Positions 33,402-43,262 of a stretch of DNA of 64,000 nt are shown here, in pieces. Numbering within the stretch: position 1 is the first letter of the stretch; every line of letters starts with the position of its first letter. The notes below the pieces were generated by a model. That model did not search any database, had not been told where the DNA came from, and worked only from the letters and a program-made list of their open reading frames with translations. The DNA lies in NCBI GenBank assembly GCA_036346375.1, contig CM070508.1, forward strand, positions 16,114,852-16,178,851, given 5' to 3'. The position numbers were made by a program, and so were the translations under genes. This DNA is from Guadua angustifolia (Eukaryota > Streptophyta > Magnoliopsida > Poales > Poaceae).

Positions 33402-35030
33402 TCACTCCTCGTCGAGCTCGGCGGTCGGCTCGGGCAGCGTGGGCAGCACGGGGTACTTGCGCGAGAAGCACGCGTCGCAGTAGTCCCCCGCCTCGGCGCC
33501 GTAGATGCCGTGCAGCTTGCCGAGCGAGAGGAAGGCGAGAGAGTCGCAGCCGATCTCCCGGCGCACGCCCTCCAGGTCCATCCGGTTCGAGATCAGCTCC
33601 CCCTCGCTGGGCGTGTCGATGCCGTACAGGCACGACCCCACCACCGGCGGGGACGCGATCCGCATGTGCACCTCTCGCGCGCCGGCGTCCCGGAGCAGCC
33701 GCACGATCTTGCTCGACGTGGTGCCGCGCACCAGGGAGTCGTCCACCACCACCACGCTCTTGCCGCGGATCACGCCGCGCACGGGGGCCAGCTTGAGCTT
33801 CACGGCCAGATCGCGGATCGCCTGCGTCGGCTGGATGAAGCTGCGCCCGCTGTAGTGCCAACGGATCAGGCCCTGCTGGAACTCCAGCCCCGACGCGCGC
33901 GCGAACCCGAGCGCCGCGTAGAAGCCGGAGTCTGGCACCGGGATGACCACGTCGGCGCCCGGGGCCGGGGACTCCTCCGCGAGCGCGTGGCCAAAGGCGG
34001 TGCGGCGCTCGTGGACGGCGTGCGCGAACACGACCGAGTTGGGGAGGGCGAAGTAGATGTGCTCGAAGACGCAGGCCCGGCGGGGCCGGTGCGGGACGAG
34101 GCAAGCCGACGACAATGACATGTCGCGGCGGTCGACCACGACCACCTCCCCGGGCTCCACCTCGCGCTCGTAGGTCGCGTCGATGAGGTCCAGCGAGCAG
34201 GTCTCCGACGCGAACGCGACGGCGCCGTTGCGCCGGCGGCCAAGCACCAGCGGCCGGAACCCGTGCGGGTCGCGCACGGCGAAGAGCTTGTCAGCCGTAA
34301 GGAACAGGAGAGAGTAGGCCCCCGCGAGGCGCTCGCACGCGTCGCAGATGCGCGCGAGCAGCGGCCGCGAGAGCGACGTCGCGATGAGGTGGAGGATGAC
34401 CTCCGTGTCCGAGGACGTGTTGAAGATGGAGCCCCGCGCCTCCAGCTTGTTCCGCAGCGCCTGGTAGTTGACAAGGTTGCCGTTGTGCGCCACGGCGAGC
34501 TGCCCGAAGCGGTACCCGGCCAGGAACGGCTGCACGTTGCGCAGGGACGCGGCGGCGCCGGCCGTGGAGTAGCGCACGTGCCCGATGGCGGCGGGCCCGG
34601 GGAGCGAGGCCAGCCGGGACGGGTCTCCGAACACCTCGGCGACGAGCCCCAGCCCGGTCACCGACTTGAGCTTGCCGCCTTCCCCCACGGCGACGATCCC
34701 GGCGCCCTCCTCGCCGCGGTGCTGCAGCTTCTGCAGGCCCAGGTAACAGAGCGACGCCGCGTCCGGGTCCCCGACGACCCCCACGAGGCCGCACTCCTCG
34801 CGCGGGTGGTCGTCGGAGCCGTCATCCCCTTCGTACGAGAACGGGGTCACGCGGTCGGGTAGGAGCGCCCCAGCCAGGGACAGGCGGCAGCTGGAGCCGC
34901 GGCGCACAGCGAGAGGGGACGGCTTGGCAGAGTACATGGGCTGCTGGTGTTGGCGGCGCTTGGAGCCGGTGGTGGTGCGGTGGTGGAGGAGGAGGCGCGA
35001 CGCGGACGTGGCGGCGGCGGCCATTCCCAT
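33402..35030 (-). CDS. ASE: Amidophosphoribosyltransferase, plastid (glutamine PRPP amidotransferase)
   Basis: The enzyme makes 5-phosphoribosylamine from PRPP and glutamine, the first committed step of purine synthesis, in plastids. The 542-residue frame is uninterrupted, with no intron. Residues 1-~75 look like a Ser/Arg-rich transit peptide plus propeptide. Cys80 in EECGLVGV is the N-terminal nucleophile of the class II glutaminase domain, supported by HVRYSTAG (151-158) and HNGNLVNY (182-189). The phosphoribosyltransferase domain has the PRPP loop VVVVDDSLVRGTTS (426-439). Cys320, Cys467, Cys518 and Cys521 match the four cysteines that bind a 4Fe-4S cluster in the Bacillus/plant type. The start at 35030 gives MGMAAAA; Met3 at 35024 is an equally good candidate. 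The stop is TGA at 33402-33404. It is very GC-rich, as is common for grass genes. The pathway enzyme is feedback-regulated by nucleotides in the family; nothing in the DNA shows this. It looks functional. Confidence 0.97.
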   Translation of the reverse strand: MGMAAAATSASRLLLHHRTTTGSKRRQHQQPMYSAKPSPLAVRRGSSCRLSLAGALLPDRVTPFSYEGDDGSDDHPREECGLVGVVGDPDAASLCYLGLQKLQHRGEEGAGIVAVGEGGKLKSVTGLGLVAEVFGDPSRLASLPGPAAIGHVRYSTAGAAASLRNVQPFLAGYRFGQLAVAHNGNLVNYQALRNKLEARGSIFNTSSDTEVILHLIATSLSRPLLARICDACERLAGAYSLLFLTADKLFAVRDPHGFRPLVLGRRRNGAVAFASETCSLDLIDATYEREVEPGEVVVVDRRDMSLSSACLVPHRPRRACVFEHIYFALPNSVVFAHAVHERRTAFGHALAEESPAPGADVVIPVPDSGFYAALGFARASGLEFQQGLIRWHYSGRSFIQPTQAIRDLAVKLKLAPVRGVIRGKSVVVVDDSLVRGTTSSKIVRLLRDAGAREVHMRIASPPVVGSCLYGIDTPSEGELISNRMDLEGVRREIGCDSLAFLSLGKLHGIYGAEAGDYCDACFSRKYPVLPTLPEPTAELDEE

Positions 35031-35099
35031 TCGGTGAGGAGGGGATAGGGGTGCGAGGTCTTCGGGGAATGCCCCCTCCGAGTGCGGGTCAAGGGGCGG

Positions 35100-35107
35100 G
35101 ATTTAAA
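35100..35107 (-). promoter_or_regulatory. Possible TATA box of the amidophosphoribosyltransferase gene
   Basis: On the minus strand CCTTTAAATCCC lies about 70 bases upstream of the ATG, a reasonable place for a core promoter with a short 5' untranslated region. It is a weak match to TATAAA and is the only candidate nearby. Confidence 0.35.
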
Positions 35108-36363
35108 GGCGTTTGTTTGGTGGGCGCGTAGCCGCCGTAGGATGCGTTGCGCAGTTGTATCGGACACGGTCGGTATCGTATCCTGTACGGGTACGGGCTA
35201 TACTGACCGGTGGGCCCACCACTCGGCCGACTGGAGCGCTGGTTCATTGGACCAGTGATGTAGCTGTAGGTCATGACGGCGACGTACGGTCGTCCATTCC
35301 GGTTCAGGCCCCGGCCCCACTTGAGCCCCAAGTTGATTTCCGTGGACCGGCCAACGGCAGATGACAACACTCTATCTGGCGCTAGGCCGAGCTATTCTCT
35401 GTGACCGTGGTGACGGCCGGATAAGCGGGCTACCCAAACTCACGGCTACGGCCCCGTCCTTTTGGGATGAGCTCAAGGCCCGCCGGCCCGGACGGCCTCT
35501 TTCTCTTTCTCCTGCTATCCTAACGCTTCAATTTTGCATCACTCAGCTAAAGAAGAGCTTGGTTTTCAACCGTCGGATTATAACTGATTATTTCGGTTTT
35601 TCTTATATTTGTGTAGATTTTGTCAAAAGAAAAATAATATCCCAGCAGAGCTCTTATCTAAGTACGCTCTCAATCCCAAAATCATGGTCTGGCTGTCAGT
35701 TCTCACAACTGGCCCTCCACTTGTCAGTTTCTTGAAATCGAATATTTTACTTTCTTCTACTACTGAGTATATGACACACGCTTTCCGTCGTATTATTTGC
35801 CTTCTGTGGTGCAATAATTAAGCAAATTTGAAAGAGCTGAAATTAAGGTGGTTTTCGTTAGAACTATCCTGTGTCTTATTAGAGCAGTGCTTTAATACTT
35901 TTTCTTTCAATATAAATTGCACAAATCTTAAAACAAACGAAGAGATAAGTAATCACTATCTACCATTATTCATACTTTAATATTTGTATAACTGTCAAAA
36001 AGTAAAGTATAGAAACACCTCTCGTCTCATTAATTGTGGTAAGCAGCATACGTTAGATTGGTAGATTGGTTCATAGGAGGTCTATTTTCTTAAATTTTAA
36101 AGCATGTATAGTTTAATATTGTACTGTCTAGTCAAATGAAGGAAATACAATTTATAAGATAGAGTTATTACCGCTCCTTGAATAATATGAGTGGACATAG
36201 GCTAAACACGCGCGCGTATTGATGTATTTTTGCGTGAAAATTTTCGTGACTTGCGACTAGCAACCGCGCCACATCATAAAGTGTCTCATAGCATTTTGAA
36301 TTCACCTTTTGTTGTACTAAATCTTATAATTATTTATATTCATTCTGTTTAAATGCGATTTAA
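35108..36363. other. Intergenic region upstream of the amidophosphoribosyltransferase gene
   Basis: The GC-rich proximal part (35108-35520) becomes AT-rich (35520-36360). No repeat ends or coding sequence were recognised. It ends at the target site of the large gypsy element (ACATC at 36364-36368). Confidence 0.45.
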
Positions 36364-36368
36364 ACATC

Positions 36369-36988
36369 CGTCAGGATCGAGAAATCTCTCGACAGTCAAC
36401 ACGCTAATCATCAGGTCCCTAGCTCTGGGTCGAGCAAGATGGGACTTCGACCACGACCTAAGCCGCACGACTTCAAGACGACCTCGAGCCAGTATGGGGA
36501 TTCAACTCCCACGCCGACTCGACCTTGGCTTGAAAGTGTGCGCTTATCGACGGTTACTAAGACCGAATCCTGAGTTAAGGCGACGCGGGCCGATCCAGTA
36601 TACATAAAGACGCCCTCACGCGCATCATGCACTACTCCGAGATCTCTCTACCGCTTCCTAGAACGGCCGAGGGGTATAAATCCTCAAGCAGATCCGCGAA
36701 GGACAGATACACAACGACAAGCAATAGGACATTAGCCATAACCAGAGCCAAGCTCGAGTCAGAAACCACCTCTATACTCAAGAATAGTGAAGTCCTCACC
36801 TCAGAGAAGACCGAAGTAGAGCTATTATCTCACGGGCTCGAACCAAGATAATTGCATTGCGGCTTCGCTCTTTGTCGTTTCACCCCGACCAACATCGCAG
36901 CAGATTTGTTTCACCGTTGAGCGTAGCTTGTTTTAGGTCTCTCATTCACACTAACCCCGTTTCACATTTGCGGTCAGCGATCCCGACA
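36369..36988 (+). repeat. 5' LTR of element A
   Basis: It runs from CGTCAGGATCGAG to GATCCCGACA and matches 58374-58999 with many small indels. A TATA box (GGGGTATAAATCC) is at 36675-36681. After the LTR comes CCGGGCGCCACAGTGGGG (36995-37012), the GGCGCC-type primer-binding region seen in Tat elements. Confidence 0.87.
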
Positions 36989-37012
36989 AGGATACCGGGC
37001 GCCACAGTGGGG

Positions 37013-38540
37013 CCCGAAGCTTCGCCATTCTAAGAAGTTCAAGACTTTGGAGGCATGGCATCCGTCGCTACAGATCATTCCGCAAGCTCGGGTTCGAATG
37101 CAGTCCCCGAGTATGGAAGCTCCGCGTCCCTATTCACCCCCTCTCCGCCATCAAGGATCGCTTTTTTTCATGGTCGCTAGCCATGGTACGAAGCGTGGAG
37201 GAGGGAGCGCACCGAAGACCTCAAGACGCCACCGGATGGTCCAAGTAGCCATCAACCAGCATAACCGCCTCCCATGAGAGAAGCGGAGAAGATTGAACTT
37301 GCCGACGCACCAAACTCCTCAATCGGGTGAGTGCCTCGCGGCGATCGCCGAGTCATGACCAACCCCGCCATTCAAGTCGGCCTTTTCGCCGAAGCTCGCA
37401 GACGAGCTTGATAGGGCTGCCATCGGCCGCGCTGCTGCAACACCAAAGCCGCCTTCCGATCCTGCCTCAAGAGTGATGGCAGCCTCGCAGCAGCACAGCG
37501 CCCCACCGTCTCCTACACGCCGACAATCCCGGATTTGTCCCAGACCGCTACATTGCCGCTTCCCCGAGTGTAACTCCGGATGGTACGAGGACGGCCGACC
37601 TACGCCGATTCTCACTTAGCAAAGAAGATGTCGAGCCTTTCTCCGACGCCCCAAGACGCCGCCGTCCATGAGCGCCAGATTTTCCGGGTGATGTTTCGTC
37701 TGCCGCCACTACCGGCGGGCGGGTTAGGTCGTCGCCGAGGCTAACGTGAATCGACCAAAGAACGGCGATCACTTTTCTAGCGCACCGTTCCGGCCAGGTG
37801 GACGGGCGATTCGACGACCTTAGACGGCGCGCTTAGCCACCCATTCCAAGCTCGCTTTTGATCGAGCGGCTCGACGGGACGAAGAACCCGATGAGTTTCT
37901 TTCGATCTACACCACCGCGATCTTGGCCACCGGGGGAGACGAGGATGTAATGGCCAACTACCTCCCAACCGTCTTGGATGGTGCCGCCCACACCTGACTC
38001 TTCAACCGTTAGCGCGCCTTCCGCCGCGGGCGCCTAAGTTCGAATGCCCTTCGCCCAACTTTCGTGAGTTGCTATGAGCGCACTGAGGAGAAGGACCCGA
38101 CCGAGTCATCCAGGGGAAGAATGAACCCCTCCGCGACTTCGTGCGATGGTTCATCCGCACGAGGAACTTGATTTCGAGCTTCTCCGACGAGGCCGTGATC
38201 AAGACCTTCAAGTTCGGTGTCCGCGACCGGCGCCTCACCGAAGATCTGGAGATTACGACAAGGCTTACCATCAGCAAGTTGTTTCGCATGGCGGAGCACT
38301 ACACGGACGCGGACGACGTGGTCCGTTGGAAGCGTGACTACGACCAAGGTAAGCTCGGCATCAATTCGGGCGAGGCTAGTCCCTCTAACGCCAAAAGCGC
38401 CGACCCGGGCTCGGCTGCCAAGAAGCGGAAGAGGGACCGCAAGCATGGCGATGGCTCCGCGGTGGTTGTTTCGGCCATGGCCACCGCTGGTCATGGAAGT
38501 GCGAGATCCGCCCAAGAGGGTCCCGACTCTGCATGAATCC
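37013..38540 (+). pseudogene. Element A gag region
   Basis: Conserved gag begins near 37880 with DEFLSIYTTAI and MANYLPTVLDGAAHT (ATG at 37950) followed by a TGA. It continues in 38141-38536 as FIRTRNLISSFSDEAVI, FKFGVRDRRL, KLFRMAEHYTDADDV and a basic tail (KKRKRDRKHG). This is the Retrotrans_gag type of Tat elements. 37013-37880 is proline/basic-rich without clear homology. Several frameshifts and stops are present. Confidence 0.8.
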
Positions 38541-39055
38541 GGCCGCAACCTCAAGAAAGCCGCGACCGACTCGGCAGGATCGCTTGGCCCGGGTCTCAAC
38601 AGGCCGACGGCCACCCACAGGATCCTGAAGGGCGACCTCGATTCGATGAAGAAAAATTTTGCTTATTCCACAGGCCCCCGGGCCACGACCTGCGTAACTG
38701 CAGGACTTGGCAGAGCAAGCTGGAGGCCTTTTATGATGGGCGCGGAGAGATGCCCACACTCTCGAAAGAGGGAGATCAGCCCGATAGGGTCAACACCAGA
38801 GCTTAATCAGCCGACCTCAACCCGATTTTCACAGGAGACCACGGATCGACGCTATCTTCAGCAATCATCTAAGCATACCAATCCCCGGCGAATTAAGGAT
38901 GTTGCGCCACGCTTATCGTGCCACCGCCGAAAAGCCCAGGGACCAGCCTTGCAAATGGGCCAGGGCCATGATAACCTTCACGCAGGAGGACGCGCCCCAA
39001 GGTATGTCCAAAGATCTCAAGATCGCTCAGAACAGACCCCACCATCGCGAACACC

Positions 39056-39720
39056 ATGGTCGGACGTGTCATAGTCGATGGGGGCGCCTCAACTCGCTTG
39101 GTTACGCTGCCGACCGGATGCGCATCCCTGCCGAAGGTCAAGAATATCGTGATTCCGCTTCTTCGTAATCGCTCTCGAAGCTCGACCACCTCCTGGGGTG
39201 TGGTCCTACCGTCATCTTGGCACCCTGACAACTCTCAGACCGAAATGGTCACCTTCGAGGTGGTCAGGATTTTCCTACAACACCATCCTCGGGCGCCCGC
39301 TTTTAGTCAAGTTCATGGCGGCGAACCACTATGGGCACCGCCGCATGAAACTCCCAGGCCCAATGGCATCATCACTATGCAAGGGCGCACTCAAGCAATA
39401 CCACTGCTGTTAGACCTGTGCCTTGGTTTCGCCAAGCAGGTCGCCTTCAGCAGGCCCTGCGTGGCAACCACGGTTGGTCGCCCACCGTATACAAGTTATC
39501 CAAATTAAGGGCGACGAAGGTCAGGGTCAAAAAGCGCGACGGTTGTGCCGAAAAAGGCAACTCGTCAAGCGTATTCATCGCTCAATGAGCCGAGTTCCAA
39601 ATAGGAACTCGAGCTCGCCACCTTCCTCCGCGCCAACAAGGACATATTCACTTGGGAGTTCGGGCGGACATGCCGTGTCCCGAGGGAGGTGGTCGAGCAT
39701 GCATCGCAGTGCGCCGCCGC
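39056..39720 (+). pseudogene. Element A aspartic protease region
   Basis: RVIVDGGASTRLV at about 39062-39100 carries the D-G-G-A-S variant of the retropepsin active site typical of Tat elements. Downstream text (QAIPLLLDLC and others) is frame-scrambled relative to the family. The enzyme would cleave the polyprotein; here it is broken. Confidence 0.65.
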
Positions 39721-41060
39721 CGAATTCGCGCGCTTAGAAGTTACGACGCTTCTCCCGAGAAGGTTGCCATAATCAAGGAGAATCTCGATAAGTCAAGGCC
39801 GGCTTTATTCGTGAGATCGACATTCAATAGTTGGCCAATCCCGCCATCGTAGAAGAAAGCGGGAAGGAGGATGCGGATCACAAGGGGTTGAACTCGACAT
39901 GCCCGAAGGACAACTTCCCTCTCCCGCACATCGACCAGATCGTCGACTCCACCGCAAATGCCAGGATGCTAAGTTTCCTAGACGCCTACTCTGGGTATCA
40001 CCAGATCAAGCTGGCGGTCGGCGACAAAAGCAAGACATCATTCATCACACCGTTCGGGACCTACTACTACACGACCATGTCGTTTGGTCTCCGCAATGCC
40101 GGTGTGACCTTCCAGCGCCTGATGACCAAGACGTTCAATCCTTAGATCGGCCGCAACCTCGAGGTCTACGTGGACGACATCATCGTCAAGAGCTCTTCTG
40201 AAGACAACCACATTCAAGACCTCAAGGAGATCTTCGCCAACCTGAGCAAGCACAGGATAAAGCTCAACCCGGAGAAATGTGTGTTCGGCGCTGCTTCGGG
40301 AAAGGTACTCGGCTACATGATCGGGGGCTCAGGAGTTGGTCCGAATCCGGAGAAGATCGAGGCGATTGAGAGGATGGCAGCCCTGACCTCGGTTTAGCAG
40401 GTGCAATGCCTCACCAGCCGTATAGCCGCCCTCAGCTAGTTCATCTCGAGGCTTGGCAAGCGTGGGTTGCCGTTCTTCAGAGCCCTGTGCAAACAAGGGA
40501 GTTTCGAGTGGACGCCCGAAGCGCAGCGGTCCTTCAACGAGTTGAAGGTATACTTGTCAAGCCCACCCTTGCTTACAACTCCGCAACCGGACGAAAAGTT
40601 GCTGCTTTACCTCGCGGCCACCGCCCAAGCTGTTAGTGCTGTCCTGGTAACTGAGCGGGATGCAAGGCAGCACCCGATCTACTATGTCAGCGAGGTTCTA
40701 CACGCTCAAGGAGCGCTACCCACGTGTTCAAAACTGCTAGACGCTTCTCCTCATGGCTTCGCGCAAGCTTCGACATTATTTCCGTGCACACCCGTGGTTG
40801 TCCCGAGCAACTTTCCACCGGAGAAATCTTGAGGAATCCGTGGTCGGGTCGACGCTGCGGGCCATGGAGATGGCGGCGCTTGATGTCCGTGTCGAGCTCG
40901 ACGGCCATAAAGTCGCAGTGCTCGCCGACTTCGTGGTCGAAAGCGCATATCGCCGCCCGCCCCGAGCTCGAGGTCGAAGGAGAAGCCCTCGATCATGTAC
41001 TTTGACGGCTCAAGATCCTTCAAGCACTCAAAGGCCGGAACTTTATTCCACTCTTCGCTG
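39721..41060 (+). pseudogene. Element A reverse transcriptase and RNase H
   Basis: The frame 39831-40145 has CPKDNFPLPHIDQIVDSTA, LSFLDAYSGYHQIKL, FITPFGTYYYTTMSFGLRN and VTFQRLM, then a TAG at 40143-40145 where CAG is usual. It resumes with NLEVYVDDIIVKSS (YVDD at 40167-40178) and HRIKLNPEKCVFG. Connection and RNase H start in 40467-40832 (FFRALCKQGSFEWTPEAQ, LLLYLAATAQAVSAVLVTE). Two more stops lie near 40395-40440. Later RNase H (MYFDGS-like at ~40995) is frame-shifted. Confidence 0.88.
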
Positions 41061-42660
41061 GCGATGAGCTAAGGCACGTAGTTCATTTTGGGTTTCCAAC
41101 GACCAACAATGTGCGTAACATGCAGGCTCTCGGGGCCTTCGAAGCTTGCAAGGTGTCTGGGCGGCACCTGCTGATTATCAAGGGCGACCTCTACCGTTGT
41201 CAATCAATTCAACAAAGACTATCGCGTCTAAGACTCTGATGGCCAAGTACTCGCCGAGGTGCGAAATGGAGAAGTGGTTTCAAAACTGAGCTCAAGCACG
41301 CATGCAGAAGGACAACTCCAAAGGTTGATTTCTCTCCAAGCTCGGCTCATCCGACGACGAGGTTCCTTAGGATGTCATTTTGGAGACCTTGCAGCGCCTT
41401 CAATTTCCGACAAAGAGGTCTCAGTCGCCATTATCGAAGGTATTCCTTCCTGGGCTAAACCAATTCGCGATTTTCTTGCGCGAGGCGAGCTTCCGTCCGA
41501 CCCCGCCAAGAAGAGCAGGATCAAGCGTCGGGCAAGTTCATACAAGCTCGCTGATCGCAAATCAGACGTATGAGTGTCTCTAGAATCTTGACAAGGTGCA
41601 TCACCACGGAGGAGGGTAAGGCATCACGAACGACATCCACTCTGCCTCTCGCGGAGCGATTCTTCTTTCAGACGATGGTTGGGAAGGCCTTCAGATGGGG
41701 GTTCATCGCCAAATACCGCAGATGCTCGCGACATCGCTCAGACTGCCTTAACCTACCAGCCCATGCTCGAAAGTCGATCAACCCGCCTAAGCACTTCGTG
41801 ACCATCCCGCCGCTGGCTCTTTCTCGACATGGAGGCTGGACATCCTCGCCCTTCCCTCAAGTGGTTGGGGGTAAGAAGTTTTGTTCGTCGTCATTGACAC
41901 TTTTACCAAGTGGATCGGTCAACCCGCCTCGACCATCACACAAAGCGGGCGGCCGTGTTTTTTTGCTTGTTTGTGGTCACCGTGTGCATGGGGTTCCATG
42001 CAAAATTATTATCGATAATGGAACACAATTTACCAAATGAACTGCTGCAAATATTGCAAGATATTGGCACCAAAGTATGCTATGCTTCGTGGCCCATCCG
42101 CAAAGCAATGGAGCAAAGCAGAACGCCAACGGATGTGATTGTTCAAGGCGGCCAAGAAACGAAAGTATCGATGAGCTCAAGCTGCATGGCTGCACTGGTG
42201 GACGAACTTCCCACCGCCTTATGGTCTATTCTGCATTACACCACCGAGCAACGGGTCCACTCCCTTCCCAGCTTTGTATTCGCAGATCAAGCCGCCCTAC
42301 CTCCGAGAGGTCACTGGCTCGCTAGAGTTAGCTTGGTCGACTGTGTCGACTTCGAGCAAGAACGGTTTCTTGACCTTACCCCGCGTAAGTATAGTAAGAT
42401 GTCGTGGCAATCGCCACGATCAACGACTACCTACAAGCTCTTCGCATATGCTGCCTCGATCCAGACACCTAGGAGCTCTCTGTTGGGGACCTAGCCCTAA
42501 GACTAATCTGTGGCTCGTCCAACACCAATAAGTTATCCCCGCAGGGAGGCCCCTATAGAGTTGTTTCAACAGATCACACGGGGGCTTACCGGCTAGCGAT
42601 GCCCGATGGCAGAGAGCTCTCTAGCTTGTGGAATATTGACCAGCTTCAAAAATTTTATGT
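41061..42660 (+). pseudogene. Element A RNase H end and integrase (heavily shifted)
   Basis: Family words appear in changing frames: FVVIDTFTKWIGQPAS near 41880-41930 (core start), DNGTQFTK at about 42017-42040, and GDLVLR-like and EGPY-like words towards 42550. The HHCC finger and the full D,D,E core cannot be read in one frame because indels occur every one to two hundred bases. The position after RNase H supports integrase. Confidence 0.7.
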
Positions 42661-43262
42661 GTAATGCCTTTATCTCAATTTTCAATAAAGTTGTTATTCA
42701 ATTATTATGTTGGTCTTTCCGCCCTTTCTTCGTTCCATGCTTCGTGCTGACTCGAGCTCGGGGCATCTTTGAATCTGACCTACGTATAAGCGCGCTTGCT
42801 CTTAGTCCGAACGTTGCGAGCTTAAAATTCACCCACAGTGGTCAAGCTACTTGTAAGTCGAATCTTTGCATCCCAAATCTCGCGCCAGTGGTTCAAAAAA
42901 AGTCTGCAGCTTGGGACCCACCGAGCAAGGCACAAGTCGTGGTCGATTCAGTACGCCTAGAAACGACCTTAACACTTTCGACCCTAAGTTCTACTCAGAC
43001 TGGTTTTGTGCTTCAGAGATTTCTTCTCGATCTTGCAGGTCGTGGTTTTTCGCAGTTTTTCGACTTTATACTTACTACCGGGCGTGTGTCGACCTTGGTC
43101 CCAACGGGGGCTGGACAGAGATATACTGCAAGCAAAAGGGCTAAGTGCACAATTAAAAAACTGGAATCTCTTCATCGAGAAATCTTAAGCAAAACGATGT
43201 TGTTCCATTAGTCTCTTTTCTTACAAAAAAGTTTATTTACAGGCAAGCAGGTCTAAGCCTAT
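42661..43262. other. Spacer between pol and antisense ORF of element A
   Basis: Non-coding sequence with AT-rich ends. It lies where Tat elements have their pol terminator and the convergent antisense ORF. No domain is seen. Confidence 0.5.

Noticed and set aside
33397..34862. Several long frames overlapping the amidophosphoribosyltransferase gene
   Set aside because: They are antisense or shifted shadows of a very GC-rich gene. Only the 542-codon minus frame has conserved motifs.
38141..39074. Long + frames 38217-39074 read as a host protein
   Set aside because: They are out-of-frame readings of the element A gag region, which has its own conserved words in a different frame.
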